This document shows positions 9,564 through 18,135 of a DNA stretch of 64,000 nt, in pieces. The stretch covers positions 2,232,001 to 2,296,000 of the forward strand of contig OY969891.1 in NCBI GenBank assembly GCA_963704355.1, read 5' to 3'. The DNA comes from Bog-473 sp963704355. GTDB taxonomy: Bacteria > Actinomycetota > Acidimicrobiia > Acidimicrobiales > RAAP-2. Within the stretch, counting starts at the first letter, position 1. The number at the start of each line of letters is the position of its first letter. The notes beneath the pieces are model-generated. The model saw only the letters and a list, made by a program, of their open reading frames with translations. It made no database searches and was not told where the DNA came from. A program made the position numbers and the translations under genes.

Positions 9564-9944
9564 GTGGACGCGCTGTTCGATCGGGTCGGGGGTTCACCGT
9601 TCTTCGTCGACCTCGTGGACCGGTTCTATCTGGGTGTCGCCGGCGACCCGCTGTTGCGTCCGCTGTACCCCGACGACCTGGCCGAGTCCGCACAGCACCT
9701 CGCCCTCTTCCTGATGCAGTACTGGGGCGGCCCGCCCACCTACAACGAGCAGCGCGGGCACCCGCGCCTCCGCATGCGCCACGCCCCGTTCGTGATCGGC
9801 CCGGCCGAGCGCGACGCCTGGCTGCGCCACATGCACGGCGCACTCGAGGCCATGCGTGCCGACGCCAGGATCGGCGAGCCCGACGCAGACGAGCTGCGCG
9901 CCTATCTCGACATGGCGGCGGGCCAGCTCGTCAACGCCCCGTGA
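9564..9944 (+). CDS. glbO: Truncated haemoglobin, group II (TrHbO type)
   Basis: A 126-residue two-over-two globin. Diagnostic parts are FYLGVAGDPLLRPLYPDD, the E-helix region LALFLMQYWGGPPTYNEQ, then RMRHAPF with the proximal His, and AWLRHM with the group II Trp at position G8. The start is GTG. The family binds O2 and NO and is tied to redox or nitrosative protection in actinobacteria. It stands alone between the tRNA and the convergent enoyl-CoA hydratase gene. Confidence 0.92.
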   Translation: MDALFDRVGGSPFFVDLVDRFYLGVAGDPLLRPLYPDDLAESAQHLALFLMQYWGGPPTYNEQRGHPRLRMRHAPFVIGPAERDAWLRHMHGALEAMRADARIGEPDADELRAYLDMAAGQLVNAP

Positions 9945-9957
9945 GTCCGCTCCCGCG

Positions 9958-10761
9958 CTAATCCTTGAAGTCGGGCGTCCGCCCCTCCTTGCGGGCGGCC
10001 ACCGACTCCTCGAAGTTGCGGGTCAGGCACCGCACGAAGAGCTGCGACGTGCCCTCGGCGTCCATGTGCGACTGCAGGCTGCTGGCGTCGAGGCTGTTCC
10101 AGAGCTGGCGCTTGGTCAGCTCCACGCCGGCCCGGCTCCATCCGTTGATGCGGTCGGCCAGCTCGAAACACGCCGGCAGTAGGTCGGACGTCGGCACCAC
10201 CCGCGAGACGAGTCCGATCCGTTCGGCCTCCGCCGCGTCGACGTCGCGTCCGGTCAACATGATCTCGGCCGCGCGCGACTGGCCGACGGCGCGCGGCAGC
10301 AGGTAGCTCAGCCCGAGTTCGGCCGCGGTGAGGCCGTTGTTGATCCCGGCGGCCCGGAAGTACGCGTCGTCCCCGGCGATGCGGACGTCGGCCGCCAGCG
10401 CCAGGCAGAACCCGCCCCCGATGGCGGCACCGTTGACCGCGGCGACGACGGGCTGATGCAGGCGGCGGATCGTCGTGATCACGTCGTCGAGCATCTCCAT
10501 GGACCGCAGGGCAATCGTGGGCAGCGTCAGGTCCTCGATGTGCGGGATGCTGCCCGGGTTCTCGTGGTCCGCCCCCGAGCAGAACCCGCGCCCCGCTCCG
10601 GTGATCACGACGACTCGCACGGCATTGTCCGAACCGACCGCGCGCAGCGCGTCGCGGAAGGGGATCATGACGTCGAACGCCATGGCGTTCATCCGCTCGG
10701 GCCGGTTGAGGGTGACCACGGCCACGTTGGGGTGCGGCGTCGTGACTTCGGTGAAGGGCAT
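9958..10761 (-). CDS. Enoyl-CoA hydratase/isomerase-family protein
   Basis: A 267-residue crotonase-fold protein. It shows VVTLNRPERMNAM at the start, the first oxyanion-hole segment GFCSGADHE, and the second, NGAAIGGGFCLALAADVRIA. Of the two classical catalytic Glu positions, one is replaced within the FRAAGINNGLTAAELG stretch, which still has a Glu. The exact CoA substrate is unknown. It acts in fatty-acid or aromatic-acid CoA metabolism. It is convergent with the haemoglobin gene. Confidence 0.87.
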   Translation of the reverse strand: MPFTEVTTPHPNVAVVTLNRPERMNAMAFDVMIPFRDALRAVGSDNAVRVVVITGAGRGFCSGADHENPGSIPHIEDLTLPTIALRSMEMLDDVITTIRRLHQPVVAAVNGAAIGGGFCLALAADVRIAGDDAYFRAAGINNGLTAAELGLSYLLPRAVGQSRAAEIMLTGRDVDAAEAERIGLVSRVVPTSDLLPACFELADRINGWSRAGVELTKRQLWNSLDASSLQSHMDAEGTSQLFVRCLTRNFEESVAARKEGRTPDFKD

Positions 10762-10803
10762 GGCCCGGCATCGTAGAGCGGGCCGGAACGGGGGCCGCTG
10801 GCT

Positions 10804-11403
10804 CTAGGGCAAAGTCGCCGCGGGCGGGACGGTGGCGGCCGGAGGGCCGGGCTCGCTCTCCCGGCGGCGAGGCACGTCCCGGTGGAGCGTGCCCTCGCTC
10901 CGCGCCATCCAGCGCAGCCGGGCCGCCCGGGCGTCCCAGGAGTACACGACCGCGGTCCCGGCCACGAAGTCGTCGAGCGCCCGTCGCTCGCGCTGGTAGA
11001 CGATGCCGAGGAAGCCGATCCCGAGCGTCAAGAGCGTCAGTCCCAGCCCGATCGTCCGGAGCATCGCCTGTCCGGGGCTGATGGGCCCGCCCTGGCGGGT
11101 CACGACCTGGATGCCGAAGATGGCCATCCCCAGCGTCTTGCCGCTCACCGCCCATTGGGAGGCGAAGTAGACGAACTCCCAGCCGAAGTAGACGATCCCG
11201 GCGGCCACCCGGTGGTTGGTCAACGTGAAGGAATGCCCCGAGACGAGCTGGACCGCGAAGTTGAGCAGGGCCGACCCGGCGAGGTAAAGGCCCCACGACG
11301 CGCCGACGTCGGCCGCGTAGGCCACCAGGCGGCTGACCGCGCCGGCGTAGTGCCCCTGGCGTCCGACCGTCAGCTCGGCTGATGGCATGGGCACCGTGCT
11401 CAT
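10804..11403 (-). CDS. RDD-family membrane protein
   Basis: A 199-residue protein with the RDD architecture: a first membrane helix after AGAVSRLVAYAADVGASW (Arg and Asp at the family positions), a second around IVYFGWEFVYFASQWAVSGKTLG, and a third in GLGLTLLTLGIGFLGIVY followed by RRALDDFVAGTAVVY. Function is undefined; some relatives act in Na+ or metabolite exchange. Its start overlaps the stop of the upstream repeat gene by four bases, so the two are translationally coupled. Confidence 0.85.
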   Translation of the reverse strand: MSTVPMPSAELTVGRQGHYAGAVSRLVAYAADVGASWGLYLAGSALLNFAVQLVSGHSFTLTNHRVAAGIVYFGWEFVYFASQWAVSGKTLGMAIFGIQVVTRQGGPISPGQAMLRTIGLGLTLLTLGIGFLGIVYQRERRALDDFVAGTAVVYSWDARAARLRWMARSEGTLHRDVPRRRESEPGPPAATVPPAATLP

Positions 11404-11894
11404 GCGGGCACCCTCGGCTCGACGAGCAGCGGCGGGCCGTCGGGCCAGTCCGCAACCTTGCGGCGCCGGCCCACCAACCGGTTGCCCCAGCGGAAGGCGA
11501 AGTCGTCGAGCCCGACCCCCTGCGCCCGGATGACGTCGAGGACCTCGGTCAGGATGCCGGTGGTCGAGCGGGCGATGATCGAGCCGATCTCGGTCTGCTC
11601 GACGAGGGCGTCGATGTCGATCGAGTTCACGATCGTGTTGATGTCGACCCGCTCGATGATCTTTTGGATGTCGACCCGCTCGATGATCTTCTCGATGTCG
11701 ACGCGGTCGATGATCTTGTCGATGTCGACCCGGCTCACGATCTTGTCGATGTCCACGCGGTCGATGATCTTCTCCACGTCGACCTTGTCGACGATGGCGT
11801 TGATGTCGATCGCGTCGAGCACGAGGGGCACGATCCGCTCCGCCAGGGCCTGTGCCAGTTGCTCTACCCGGGAGCCGATGGGGTGCGAGCTCAC
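11400..11894 (-). CDS. Protein with nine tandem 9-residue VDI repeats
   Basis: A 164-residue protein whose residues 29-109 are nine copies of the pattern [V/I]-D-I-x-[K/A]-I-[I/V]-x-[R/K], such as VDIDKIIDR. The DNA shows a 27-bp periodicity at 11568-11810. The strict hydrophobic/charged alternation with a 9-residue period suggests an amphipathic solenoid or long helix rather than an enzyme. N-terminal residues 7-28 are helical and hydrophobic; the C-terminal 40 residues are basic. It is coupled by a 4-base overlap to the RDD membrane protein, so a joint membrane-linked role is likely. No function is recognised. Confidence 0.75.
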   Translation of the reverse strand: MSSHPIGSRVEQLAQALAERIVPLVLDAIDINAIVDKVDVEKIIDRVDIDKIVSRVDIDKIIDRVDIEKIIERVDIQKIIERVDINTIVNSIDIDALVEQTEIGSIIARSTTGILTEVLDVIRAQGVGLDDFAFRWGNRLVGRRRKVADWPDGPPLLVEPRVPA

Positions 11895-12007
11895 CGCGCC
11901 GCCAGGAATTGTGACATTACGGTGATCTTCTCACCTCGGGCGGTGCGAGTGGCGCATCGATCGGGTACCGTCCAACGTGTCGGGGCCGGAGCACAAGGAG
12001 CAGTGTC

Positions 12008-12778
12008 ATGGAGTTCGAGAAGTACGACGACGGAGTCCCTTCGTGGGTCGACCTGGGCAGCACCGACCTGGCGAAGTCGAGGGAGTTCTACGGGGCGCTC
12101 TTCGGCTGGAATTGTCCCGAGGGCCCGCCCGAGGCGGGGGGCTATTCGGTGTGTGACATCGGCGGCAAGACGGTCTCCGGGCTGGGACCGCAGATGAATC
12201 CCAACGTCCCGCCGACGTGGATGACCTACGTCAACGTCGACGATGCCGACGCCACCGCCGCCAAGGTCGCGGCGGCAGGCGGCACGGTGCTGGCGGCGCC
12301 CATGGACGTCATGGACGCGGGGCGCATGGCCGTCCTGGCCGATCCCCTCGGCGCAGTGATCGGCCTCTGGCAGCCCAAGCAGCACACCGGGGCCCAGCTG
12401 GCCAACGAGCCCGGGACCTACGGCTGGAGCGAGCTCATCACCACCGACCTCGACGCGTCGAAGGCGTTCTACAAGGCCGTGTTCGGCTGGGACGCCGAGG
12501 ACCAGGGCCCTCCGGCCGGGCCGCCGGCCTACACCGAGTGGAAGCTGGCCGGGCGCTCCGTGGGCGGCCTGATGCTGAAGCAGCCCGACATGCCGGCCGA
12601 CATGCCACCGAACTGGGGCGTCTATTTCGTCGTGGCCGACACCGACGCCACGGTCGCCAAGGCCCAAGAGCTGGGGGGCACGGTCTTCATGGGGCCCGCC
12701 GACATCGAGCCCGGCCGCTTCGCCGTCCTGGCGGACAACGTCGGCGCCGTGTTCAACGTCCTCGCGCTCAAGAGCTAG
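12008..12778 (+). CDS. Two-domain VOC/glyoxalase-like protein
   Basis: A 256-residue protein of two VOC modules in tandem. The first starts SWVDLGSTDLAKSREFYGALFGW and the second WSELITTDLDASKAFYKAVFGW; each ends in a strand such as RFAVLADNVGAVF. The arrangement matches actinobacterial relatives of hydroxylases annotated as CFP32-like glyoxalases. The ATG follows AAGGAG by about nine bases. Substrate unknown; no metal ligands can be assigned with certainty. It is followed 13 bases later by an aldo/keto reductase-like gene and is probably co-transcribed with it. Confidence 0.85.
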   Translation: MEFEKYDDGVPSWVDLGSTDLAKSREFYGALFGWNCPEGPPEAGGYSVCDIGGKTVSGLGPQMNPNVPPTWMTYVNVDDADATAAKVAAAGGTVLAAPMDVMDAGRMAVLADPLGAVIGLWQPKQHTGAQLANEPGTYGWSELITTDLDASKAFYKAVFGWDAEDQGPPAGPPAYTEWKLAGRSVGGLMLKQPDMPADMPPNWGVYFVVADTDATVAKAQELGGTVFMGPADIEPGRFAVLADNVGAVFNVLALKS

Positions 12779-12791
12779 GCGGGGCCGGCCC

Positions 12792-13691
12792 ATGGAGCGC
12801 CGGCGCCTGGGGCGCACCGGCCACGAGAGCAGCGTCGCCGTGCTCGGCGGCGCGGCCTGCTGGGCGGCCACCGTCGAGGAAGCGGGGGAGTGGTTGCGCC
12901 TGGCGCTGGACCACGGCGTCAACCACCTCGACATCGCGCCCCAGTACGGCGCGGCCGAGTCGGTGGTGGGCCCGCACCTGGCCTCGCGGCGCGAAGAGAT
13001 CTTCATCGCCGGCAAGACGCTGCGGGCCAACCCCGACGGGGTGCGCGACCAGTTCGACACCACGCGGCGCCTGCTCCACGCCGAGGTCCTCGACCTCTAC
13101 CAGGCCCACGCTGTCACCTCGCTCGAGGAGCTCGACCGGCGCTCGCCCGCCATCGAGCAGATCCTGGCCCTGCGCGAGGCCGGCCACACCCGCTTCGCCG
13201 GCATCACCGGCCACGACCTCGGGGTGCCTCGGTCGCACCTCGAGGCACTGCGCCGTTTCGACCTCGACACGGTCATGTTCCCCGTCTACCCCGCGCTCTG
13301 GGCGCGACCCGAGTACCGCGAGGCCGCCGAGGAGCTGCTGGAGGTCTGCGCCGCGCGCGACCTGGGCGTGATGGCCATCAAGGCGGCGGCGCACCGCCCG
13401 TGGGCCGACCGGCGCCCGCTGGCCGACGCCGTCGCCGGCGAGGCCGCCACCGCGGCGCGCTGGGCCAACTCGTGGTACGAGCCCGTCGCGACGGACGAGG
13501 ACCTCGACCGCGGCATCCACTTCGCGCTTTCGACCCCTGGCGTCCAGGCCTTCTGCACGCCGGGCGACATGGCCCTCTTGCCGCGCGTGCTCGCCTCGGC
13601 CGGACGCTACGCGCCGATGGACGACGCGGCCCGCCGCGCCGCCGTCGACGCCATGGCCCCCGAGGAGCTCATCTTCCCCATGCCGCGCTGA
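12792..13691 (+). CDS. Aldo/keto reductase-family protein
   Basis: A 299-residue TIM-barrel protein. The AKR catalytic set is visible: Asp and Tyr in LDIAPQYGAAES, Lys in IFIAGKT, and a His in LYQAHAVTS. The C-terminal NADPH-binding part is shorter than usual, ending with FALSTPGVQAF and a variable tail. Such proteins reduce aldehydes or ketones with NAD(P)H. The tight spacing after the VOC gene suggests one transcript. Confidence 0.85.
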   Translation: MERRRLGRTGHESSVAVLGGAACWAATVEEAGEWLRLALDHGVNHLDIAPQYGAAESVVGPHLASRREEIFIAGKTLRANPDGVRDQFDTTRRLLHAEVLDLYQAHAVTSLEELDRRSPAIEQILALREAGHTRFAGITGHDLGVPRSHLEALRRFDLDTVMFPVYPALWARPEYREAAEELLEVCAARDLGVMAIKAAAHRPWADRRPLADAVAGEAATAARWANSWYEPVATDEDLDRGIHFALSTPGVQAFCTPGDMALLPRVLASAGRYAPMDDAARRAAVDAMAPEELIFPMPR

Positions 13692-13716
13692 AGGCGGGCA
13701 CCGCCGCGCTCGGCCC

Positions 13717-14751
13717 TCAGCCGGCGCGCAGCGCGGCGACCACCTCGCGGAACCGTCCGTCGTCGTCCGTCGCGCCGGGGGGCGACACCAAGAGGCCCTG
13801 CCCGAGGTCCCCGAAGCGCTCGAGGAGCAACCCGGGGAGCTCGTCGAAGCCGGCGCACGGGACCAGCGTGTCGAGCACCTCGTCGGAGAGCACGTCCGCG
13901 AGGTCGTCCCAGCGCTCGCGCCGGATGAGCTCGCGCAGGCGCGGCCCGAGGTCGGCCCAGTCGTACAGCTCGAGCGTGGGTGCGTAGGCCGGCGTCGAGT
14001 ACAAGAAGGCGAGGAGGCGGCGCTGGCGCTCCCGCTCGCGGGCGACCGCCTCGGTCGACGCCCCCGTGATCACCTGCGTGCCGACCACCGTCTCGAACCC
14101 GGACCCCTCCAGGTCGCGACCCGAGGCGCGGGCGCCGTCAGCGAGCGCGGGCAGGCAGATCTCGCGCAGGTAGCGCGGGTTGGAATTGGTCGGGTGGCTC
14201 ACGAAGCCGTCGGCCACGGCGCCGGCCAGCTCGCAGGCGCGTCGCTGCACCCCGCCCAGGTAGATGGGCGGCGCGAGGGTGGCGGCGTCGGGCCCCGGGT
14301 TGAAGTAGGGCTGCATCCGCGTCACGTGGTAGTGCGTGCTCTCGTAGGAGGGCGCCTGGCCCGAGGCGAACGAGGCGAACGCGGCGCGCACCGCGCCGAC
14401 GTAGTCGCCGAGGCGGGCGATCGGGTCCTCGCCGAAGGGCACCGCGTAGCGGTCCTCGATGTTCTGGCGGATCTGGGTCCCCAGGCCCAGCTGGAAGCGC
14501 CCGCCGCTGAGCTTGGCGATGTCCCAGGACGCGTACGCCAGCAACGTCGGGCTGCGCGTGAACGCGAGGGCGACGCTGGTGCGGACGGTGATGCGCTCGG
14601 TGTGCTCGGCCGCGAGCAGCGCCACCGCCAGCGCGTCGTGCACCGTCTCGGCCACGTGGAGCCCGTCGTAACCGAGCTGCTCGACGCGCTGCGCGTGGGC
14701 GATGACGTCGCGCAGGTCGAGGCGCGGGTCCATGCCCGCGTAGACCCTCAC
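13717..14751 (-). CDS. LLM-class F420-dependent oxidoreductase
   Basis: A 344-residue luciferase-like TIM barrel. Features are HAQRVEQLGYDGLHVAET near the start, TSVALAFTRSPTLLAYASWD, SGGRFQLGLGTQ (cofactor phosphate-binding loop), then PIYLGGVQRRACELAG. In actinobacteria most such proteins use F420. The GTG start at 14751 overlaps the enoyl-CoA hydratase stop by four bases (GTGA), which decides it; the longer frame upstream reads through the neighbour. The pair probably acts in one catabolic pathway. Confidence 0.88.
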   Translation of the reverse strand: MRVYAGMDPRLDLRDVIAHAQRVEQLGYDGLHVAETVHDALAVALLAAEHTERITVRTSVALAFTRSPTLLAYASWDIAKLSGGRFQLGLGTQIRQNIEDRYAVPFGEDPIARLGDYVGAVRAAFASFASGQAPSYESTHYHVTRMQPYFNPGPDAATLAPPIYLGGVQRRACELAGAVADGFVSHPTNSNPRYLREICLPALADGARASGRDLEGSGFETVVGTQVITGASTEAVARERERQRRLLAFLYSTPAYAPTLELYDWADLGPRLRELIRRERWDDLADVLSDEVLDTLVPCAGFDELPGLLLERFGDLGQGLLVSPPGATDDDGRFREVVAALRAG

Positions 14752-15545
14752 GCCGGCGTGCCGTCGAGCCCCGTGCTCTGCGCCCTGCCTCGGGCCAGGA
14801 TGGCTTCGCGCTCGCCGGAGAGTCGCGACTGGTCGAACCGTTCGTCCATCCACCGGCGCGACCAGCGCGCCTCGGCGAGCCACACGTCCGGGCCGGCCAT
14901 CGCGCCGATCTCCTCGTACATCCTCCGCAATTCGCGGATGTTCTGGGCCGGGACCGCCGCGATGGTGGCCGCCACCTCCCGGGCCCGCGGCAGCAGCGCG
15001 TCGTGCGGCACCACCTCGACCACCAGCCCCCAGTCGCGCGCCGTTTCGGCGTCGATGTAGTCGCCGGTGAAGCTCATGCGGCGCGCCCGGTCGATCCCGA
15101 TCAGCTGCGGCAGCCGGATCGTCATGCCCCCGCCCGGCATCGCCCCGACCCGGGCGTGCGTGTCGGCGAACCGGGCGCGCTCCGAGGCGATCAGGAAGTC
15201 GCAGCCCATGGCCAGCTCCAACCCCCCGGTCACGGTGGCCCCGTTGATCGCCCCGATGACCGGCGTCTCGTGGGGCGGCAGCATGCCGGTGTGGCGGAGG
15301 GGGCCGCGCTGGCGGTTCTGCTGGACCGACCGCAGCTCGGTGGCCAGCGCCTTGAGGTCCATGCCGGCGCAGAAGGCGGGGTCGGCGCCGGTGAGCACCA
15401 TGCAGCCGACGTCGTCGCGGCGGTCTAGGCCGAGGATCGCCTCGTCGAGCTCGCCGTGCAGTTCGGCCGAGATCGCGTTGCGCGCCTCGGGACGGTTCAG
15501 CGTGACCGTCCCCACCCCGTCGGCCACCTCGACCAGCACCAGCAT
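14748..15545 (-). CDS. Enoyl-CoA hydratase/isomerase-family protein
   Basis: A 265-residue crotonase-fold protein: GTVTLNRPEARNAIS, the first oxyanion segment AFCAGMDLKAL, then NGATVTGGLELAMGCDFLIA, and FADTHARVGAMPGGG with an acidic/His catalytic region. The ATG at 15545 has GAGGAGG nine bases upstream; the frame is open further but without a ribosome site. It is translationally coupled to the LLM oxidoreductase gene downstream. Confidence 0.88.
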   Translation of the reverse strand: MLVLVEVADGVGTVTLNRPEARNAISAELHGELDEAILGLDRRDDVGCMVLTGADPAFCAGMDLKALATELRSVQQNRQRGPLRHTGMLPPHETPVIGAINGATVTGGLELAMGCDFLIASERARFADTHARVGAMPGGGMTIRLPQLIGIDRARRMSFTGDYIDAETARDWGLVVEVVPHDALLPRAREVAATIAAVPAQNIRELRRMYEEIGAMAGPDVWLAEARWSRRWMDERFDQSRLSGEREAILARGRAQSTGLDGTPA

Positions 15546-15997
15546 CAGCGTTCCTCCTCGCGGCGTAGTTCCGACCGGGTCACGCCGGAGGGTCGGGGCG
15601 CCCGGGGAGAGGCCCTCGAACGCGACGACCCGGCGGAGCGCCCCCGACTCGTCCACCGAGCCGAAGCACCAGCCTGTCATGACGACCGCGGCGCGCTCCA
15701 CCCGCTTCCAGGTGAAGCGGAAGGAGCACGTGGTGCACGACCGGGCTCGTCCGTCGCAGGGGGATCAAGGACTAACGGCGCTGCCAACTAGTCGATGCAC
15801 GGTTCCAGGTCCTCACCGCGCTGGTCGTGCCGGAACACGGCGCAGTCTCCCAGCCCAATGTGGCGGTCTCCCAAAACCATAAACAGATCGGTGCATAGTT
15901 TCTGGAGTCATCCACGGCGCTCTCGATGGAGCTTTGGGCGCGGACCCCTTGAGATCGGCCAGAGCCGGGGCGCCGAGCCGCCGGCCGCCCGCCCGCT
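15546..15997. other. Intergenic with one copy of a dispersed repeat
   Basis: About 450 bases between the hydratase start and the acetyltransferase stop. It holds the hydratase promoter region and, at 15865-15945, one copy of a repeat that recurs inverted near 22.5 kb. Short open frames here overlap the repeat and are not believed. Confidence 0.6.
15865..15945 (+). repeat. Dispersed repeat, copy 1
   Basis: About 80 bp that match, in opposite orientation, 22427-22505. The shared core includes AAAACCATAAAC, GTGCATAGTTTCTGGAG and CATCCACGGCGCTCTCG. By eye the copies agree at most positions, with scattered substitutions. It lies just past the 3' end of the acetyltransferase gene. Not a known insertion sequence to me. 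Confidence 0.75.
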
Positions 15998-16591
15998 TCA
16001 CGACGCGGGCGGCGTCCATTCCGCGTGGAGCAGCGCATAGCAGTCGGCGTCCCGTTGTTCGCCGCCGATGCGCTCCCAACCGCGCAGCGTCGCCTCACGC
16101 TGGAAGCCGGCCGCCTCGGCCGTGCGGGCCGAGGCCACGTTCCACGGCTCGACGAAGAGGTGGAGGCGCGGGATGGCCAGCTCGCCGAACGCGAACGCCA
16201 CCAGCGCCCGCAACGCGCACCCGGCCAGGCCGCGCCCGCGCGCCCGCGCCACCAGCCAGTAGCCGATCGAGGCGCGACCGCTGTCGATCTCCTGCAGCCA
16301 CAGCCCGATGGAGCCGACACCGGCCGTGACCGGGACGACGGGTTCGGCGATGACGAACGAGAAGCCGTCCCCGGCGGTGGCGCGGTGGTGCTGGCGCTCG
16401 ACGAAGGCGCGTCCGGCGTCGTCCGTGTAGGAGTGCGGCACCGACGAGATGGAGGGGATGAGGGGGTCGCGCGCGGCCTCGCGCACGAGGGCGAGGTCCG
16501 AAAGAGCGAAGGGGCGGAGGACGACGGGGCCCGAGGAGAGCCGGGGGACGCGCAGCGGCGGCGACAGCGCGGTGACGTCGAACGCCCTCAT
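15998..16591 (-). CDS. GNAT-family N-acetyltransferase (RimJ/RimL type)
   Basis: A 197-residue protein with the RimJ-like layout: VVLRPFALSDLALVREAARD, then SIGYWLVARARGRGLAGCALRALVAFAF, the acetyl-CoA pyrophosphate loop (R-x-R-G-x-G/A), and HLFVEPWNVASARTAEAAGF. It would transfer acetyl from acetyl-CoA to a protein N-terminus or small amine. The ATG overlaps the stop of the nuclease-like gene by four bases, so it is the last gene of that operon. Confidence 0.85.
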   Translation of the reverse strand: MRAFDVTALSPPLRVPRLSSGPVVLRPFALSDLALVREAARDPLIPSISSVPHSYTDDAGRAFVERQHHRATAGDGFSFVIAEPVVPVTAGVGSIGLWLQEIDSGRASIGYWLVARARGRGLAGCALRALVAFAFGELAIPRLHLFVEPWNVASARTAEAAGFQREATLRGWERIGGEQRDADCYALLHAEWTPPAS

Positions 16592-17850
16592 CGCAGGGGG
16601 AGGTACCCGGGCACCAGGTGGTGCGGCGTGTCGAGATACCCCTTCGCCTCGGGCAGCCCGCCGAACCGGCCGTGGCTCCAGCGCACCTCGATGTGCCCAG
16701 CGATCTCGGTCACCTCGTAGGAGGTGCGGTCGCGCACCAGCGCTTCCCAGCCGACGCGTGGTTGGCCGCCGCCCTGGGGCTCCATGGCGACGGAGATGAG
16801 CTGGTACTGCTGGCGCCAGTCCCACGACGTGGCGATGCGCAGCCGCAACGACCGCGCCGCGGCGGTGCCGAGGACGAAGTAGGGCGCGCTGCCGACGCGC
16901 AGGAGGCGCCAGAGGATGGCCTCGCCGTTGCCGCCGCCGACGTCCATGGCGGCCTCCCACCGGCGCACCGACGCCCGGGCCACCGCGTCGGACAGCTGGG
17001 CGTAGAGGCCCTTGGCGCCGGGCGGCCAGCCGCCGCGCAGCCAGCGGGCCAGCGCGTCGCGTTGCGCCGTGGTGAGATCGACCGCGAAGTGGGGGAGGCT
17101 GCGACGCAGCTCGGGCACGGCGTCGCTCCCGTCGCGGTGCCTGCTCCCGTTCACTGTGCCGGCGGGCGACGGCGCGTCGTCGTGGGCCGCTTCGTCGTCG
17201 GTGCCCAATCCCGGCAGGGTGGCGGGGGTGCGGCCCGCCCCCCTCGAGCCGGCCCGGGTGCGCGCCGCCGGCCGTTGCGGCCGCGCCCCCGCCGGCCGCC
17301 CCGCCGCCGCCCCCTTCCCGCGTTCGGACAGCAGCAAGTCCTCGCGCACCACCTCGTACAGCGACTGGTACTCGGCCGGCGCCACCTCGGCGTACCAGTC
17401 GCCGCCGCCGGGCAGCACCTGGCGGGCGGCGCGGTTGCCCCGGCTCTGGCCGGCGATCAGCAGGTAGTCGAAGACGTGCGCGGGCGAGACGTTGAACAAG
17501 ATGTTGGAGAGGTACTTGCAGCTGACGAGGTAGACGTGGTCGACCCGCAGGTCGATGGGCGCTACCTCGTCGCCCGGGGCGCGACCCGTCCCCTTCCACT
17601 CGACGACCAGGGGCAGCCGGCCGCGCAGGCCGTCGTCGGCGGCCAGGAAGGCGCGGCCGTTGGCCCACGCCGCGTGGAACTCGGTGTCGTACGCGCCGCC
17701 GGCGCGCAGCTCGGCGAGGTGCTGCCAGAGCTCGGGCGACAGGCTGCGCATGACGGGCGACCGCGCCCGCACGGCGGCGTCGATGTCCGCCGCGCCGAGC
17801 ATGCCGAGCCCGGTCCCGAGCTCGGTCACCGTGGTCCGATCGCTCGGCAT
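16588..17850 (-). CDS. Putative restriction endonuclease-like protein of a composite R-M locus
   Basis: A 420-residue protein with no family I can name. A PD-(D/E)xK-like core is visible in residues 55-113: E57 in YDTEFHAAWANG, then LPLVVEWKG with E84 and K86, then VYLVSCKYLSNILFN. A low-complexity Ala/Arg/Pro linker follows at about 180-245, then a second folded part (ARWLRGGWPPGAKGLY to the end) with GHIEVRWSH near the C-terminus. The start at 17850 was chosen because the conserved DRTTVTELGTGLGML follows it and recurs in the truncated paralogue at 18113-18307. Its position after a DNA methyltransferase gene suggests the cognate nuclease; that is inference. Confidence 0.6.
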   Translation of the reverse strand: MPSDRTTVTELGTGLGMLGAADIDAAVRARSPVMRSLSPELWQHLAELRAGGAYDTEFHAAWANGRAFLAADDGLRGRLPLVVEWKGTGRAPGDEVAPIDLRVDHVYLVSCKYLSNILFNVSPAHVFDYLLIAGQSRGNRAARQVLPGGGDWYAEVAPAEYQSLYEVVREDLLLSERGKGAAAGRPAGARPQRPAARTRAGSRGAGRTPATLPGLGTDDEAAHDDAPSPAGTVNGSRHRDGSDAVPELRRSLPHFAVDLTTAQRDALARWLRGGWPPGAKGLYAQLSDAVARASVRRWEAAMDVGGGNGEAILWRLLRVGSAPYFVLGTAAARSLRLRIATSWDWRQQYQLISVAMEPQGGGQPRVGWEALVRDRTSYEVTEIAGHIEVRWSHGRFGGLPEAKGYLDTPHHLVPGYLPLR

Positions 17851-17928
17851 TCCCGCATCTTTCCACGGCCCGTCCCGGCACCGGCCTCCACGGACGGGCG
17901 CGCCGGCCGCCCGGCGACGCCGGCCTTG

Positions 17929-18084
17929 GTCGGTGAAGAGCGGGGTGAGCTGCAGCTCGAGCGGTCCGACCGCCGCGTCCTGGGCCAGGTGCAGCCGGGT
18001 GCTCTCGTAGGCGTCGACCGGGGTGCCGGTGCGGGCGATGAAGGCGAACACCGCGTCTCCCCAGCGCTCCTCCCGCAGCGCAGC
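17929..18084 (-). pseudogene. 3' fragment of an older small R-M-associated gene
   Basis: About 51 codons that align without gaps for most of their length to the C-terminal half of the intact small gene at 18309-18656. They share A-L-x-x-E-x-W-x-[DE]-A-[VI], a T-G, and the end LELQLTPLF versus LELQVSPIF. The 5' part is missing, being replaced at about 18084-18112 by the less GC-rich cassette. The frame happens to stay open into the nuclease gene, so a fusion reading from 18201 is possible but unlikely. Confidence 0.65.
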
Positions 18085-18107
18085 ACGGTTCGAAGCGGTT
18101 TCCCGAC

Positions 18108-18135
18108 CCCACTCAGAGTGGGTGCGTGCACGCAC
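18108..18135. repeat. Two adjacent palindromes at cassette boundary
   Basis: CCCACT-CAG-AGTGGG (18108-18122) runs directly into GTGCGTGCACGCAC (18122-18135), a perfect 14-bp palindrome. They lie at the stop codon of the collapsed nuclease paralogue and beside the border between lower- and higher-GC DNA. They could be a terminator, or traces of the recombination that made the locus. Confidence 0.55.

Noticed and set aside
11568..11810. 27-bp periodic repeats resembling a CRISPR array
   Set aside because: There are no unique spacers; the repeats are contiguous, imperfect and in frame, encoding the 9-residue repeats of a protein.
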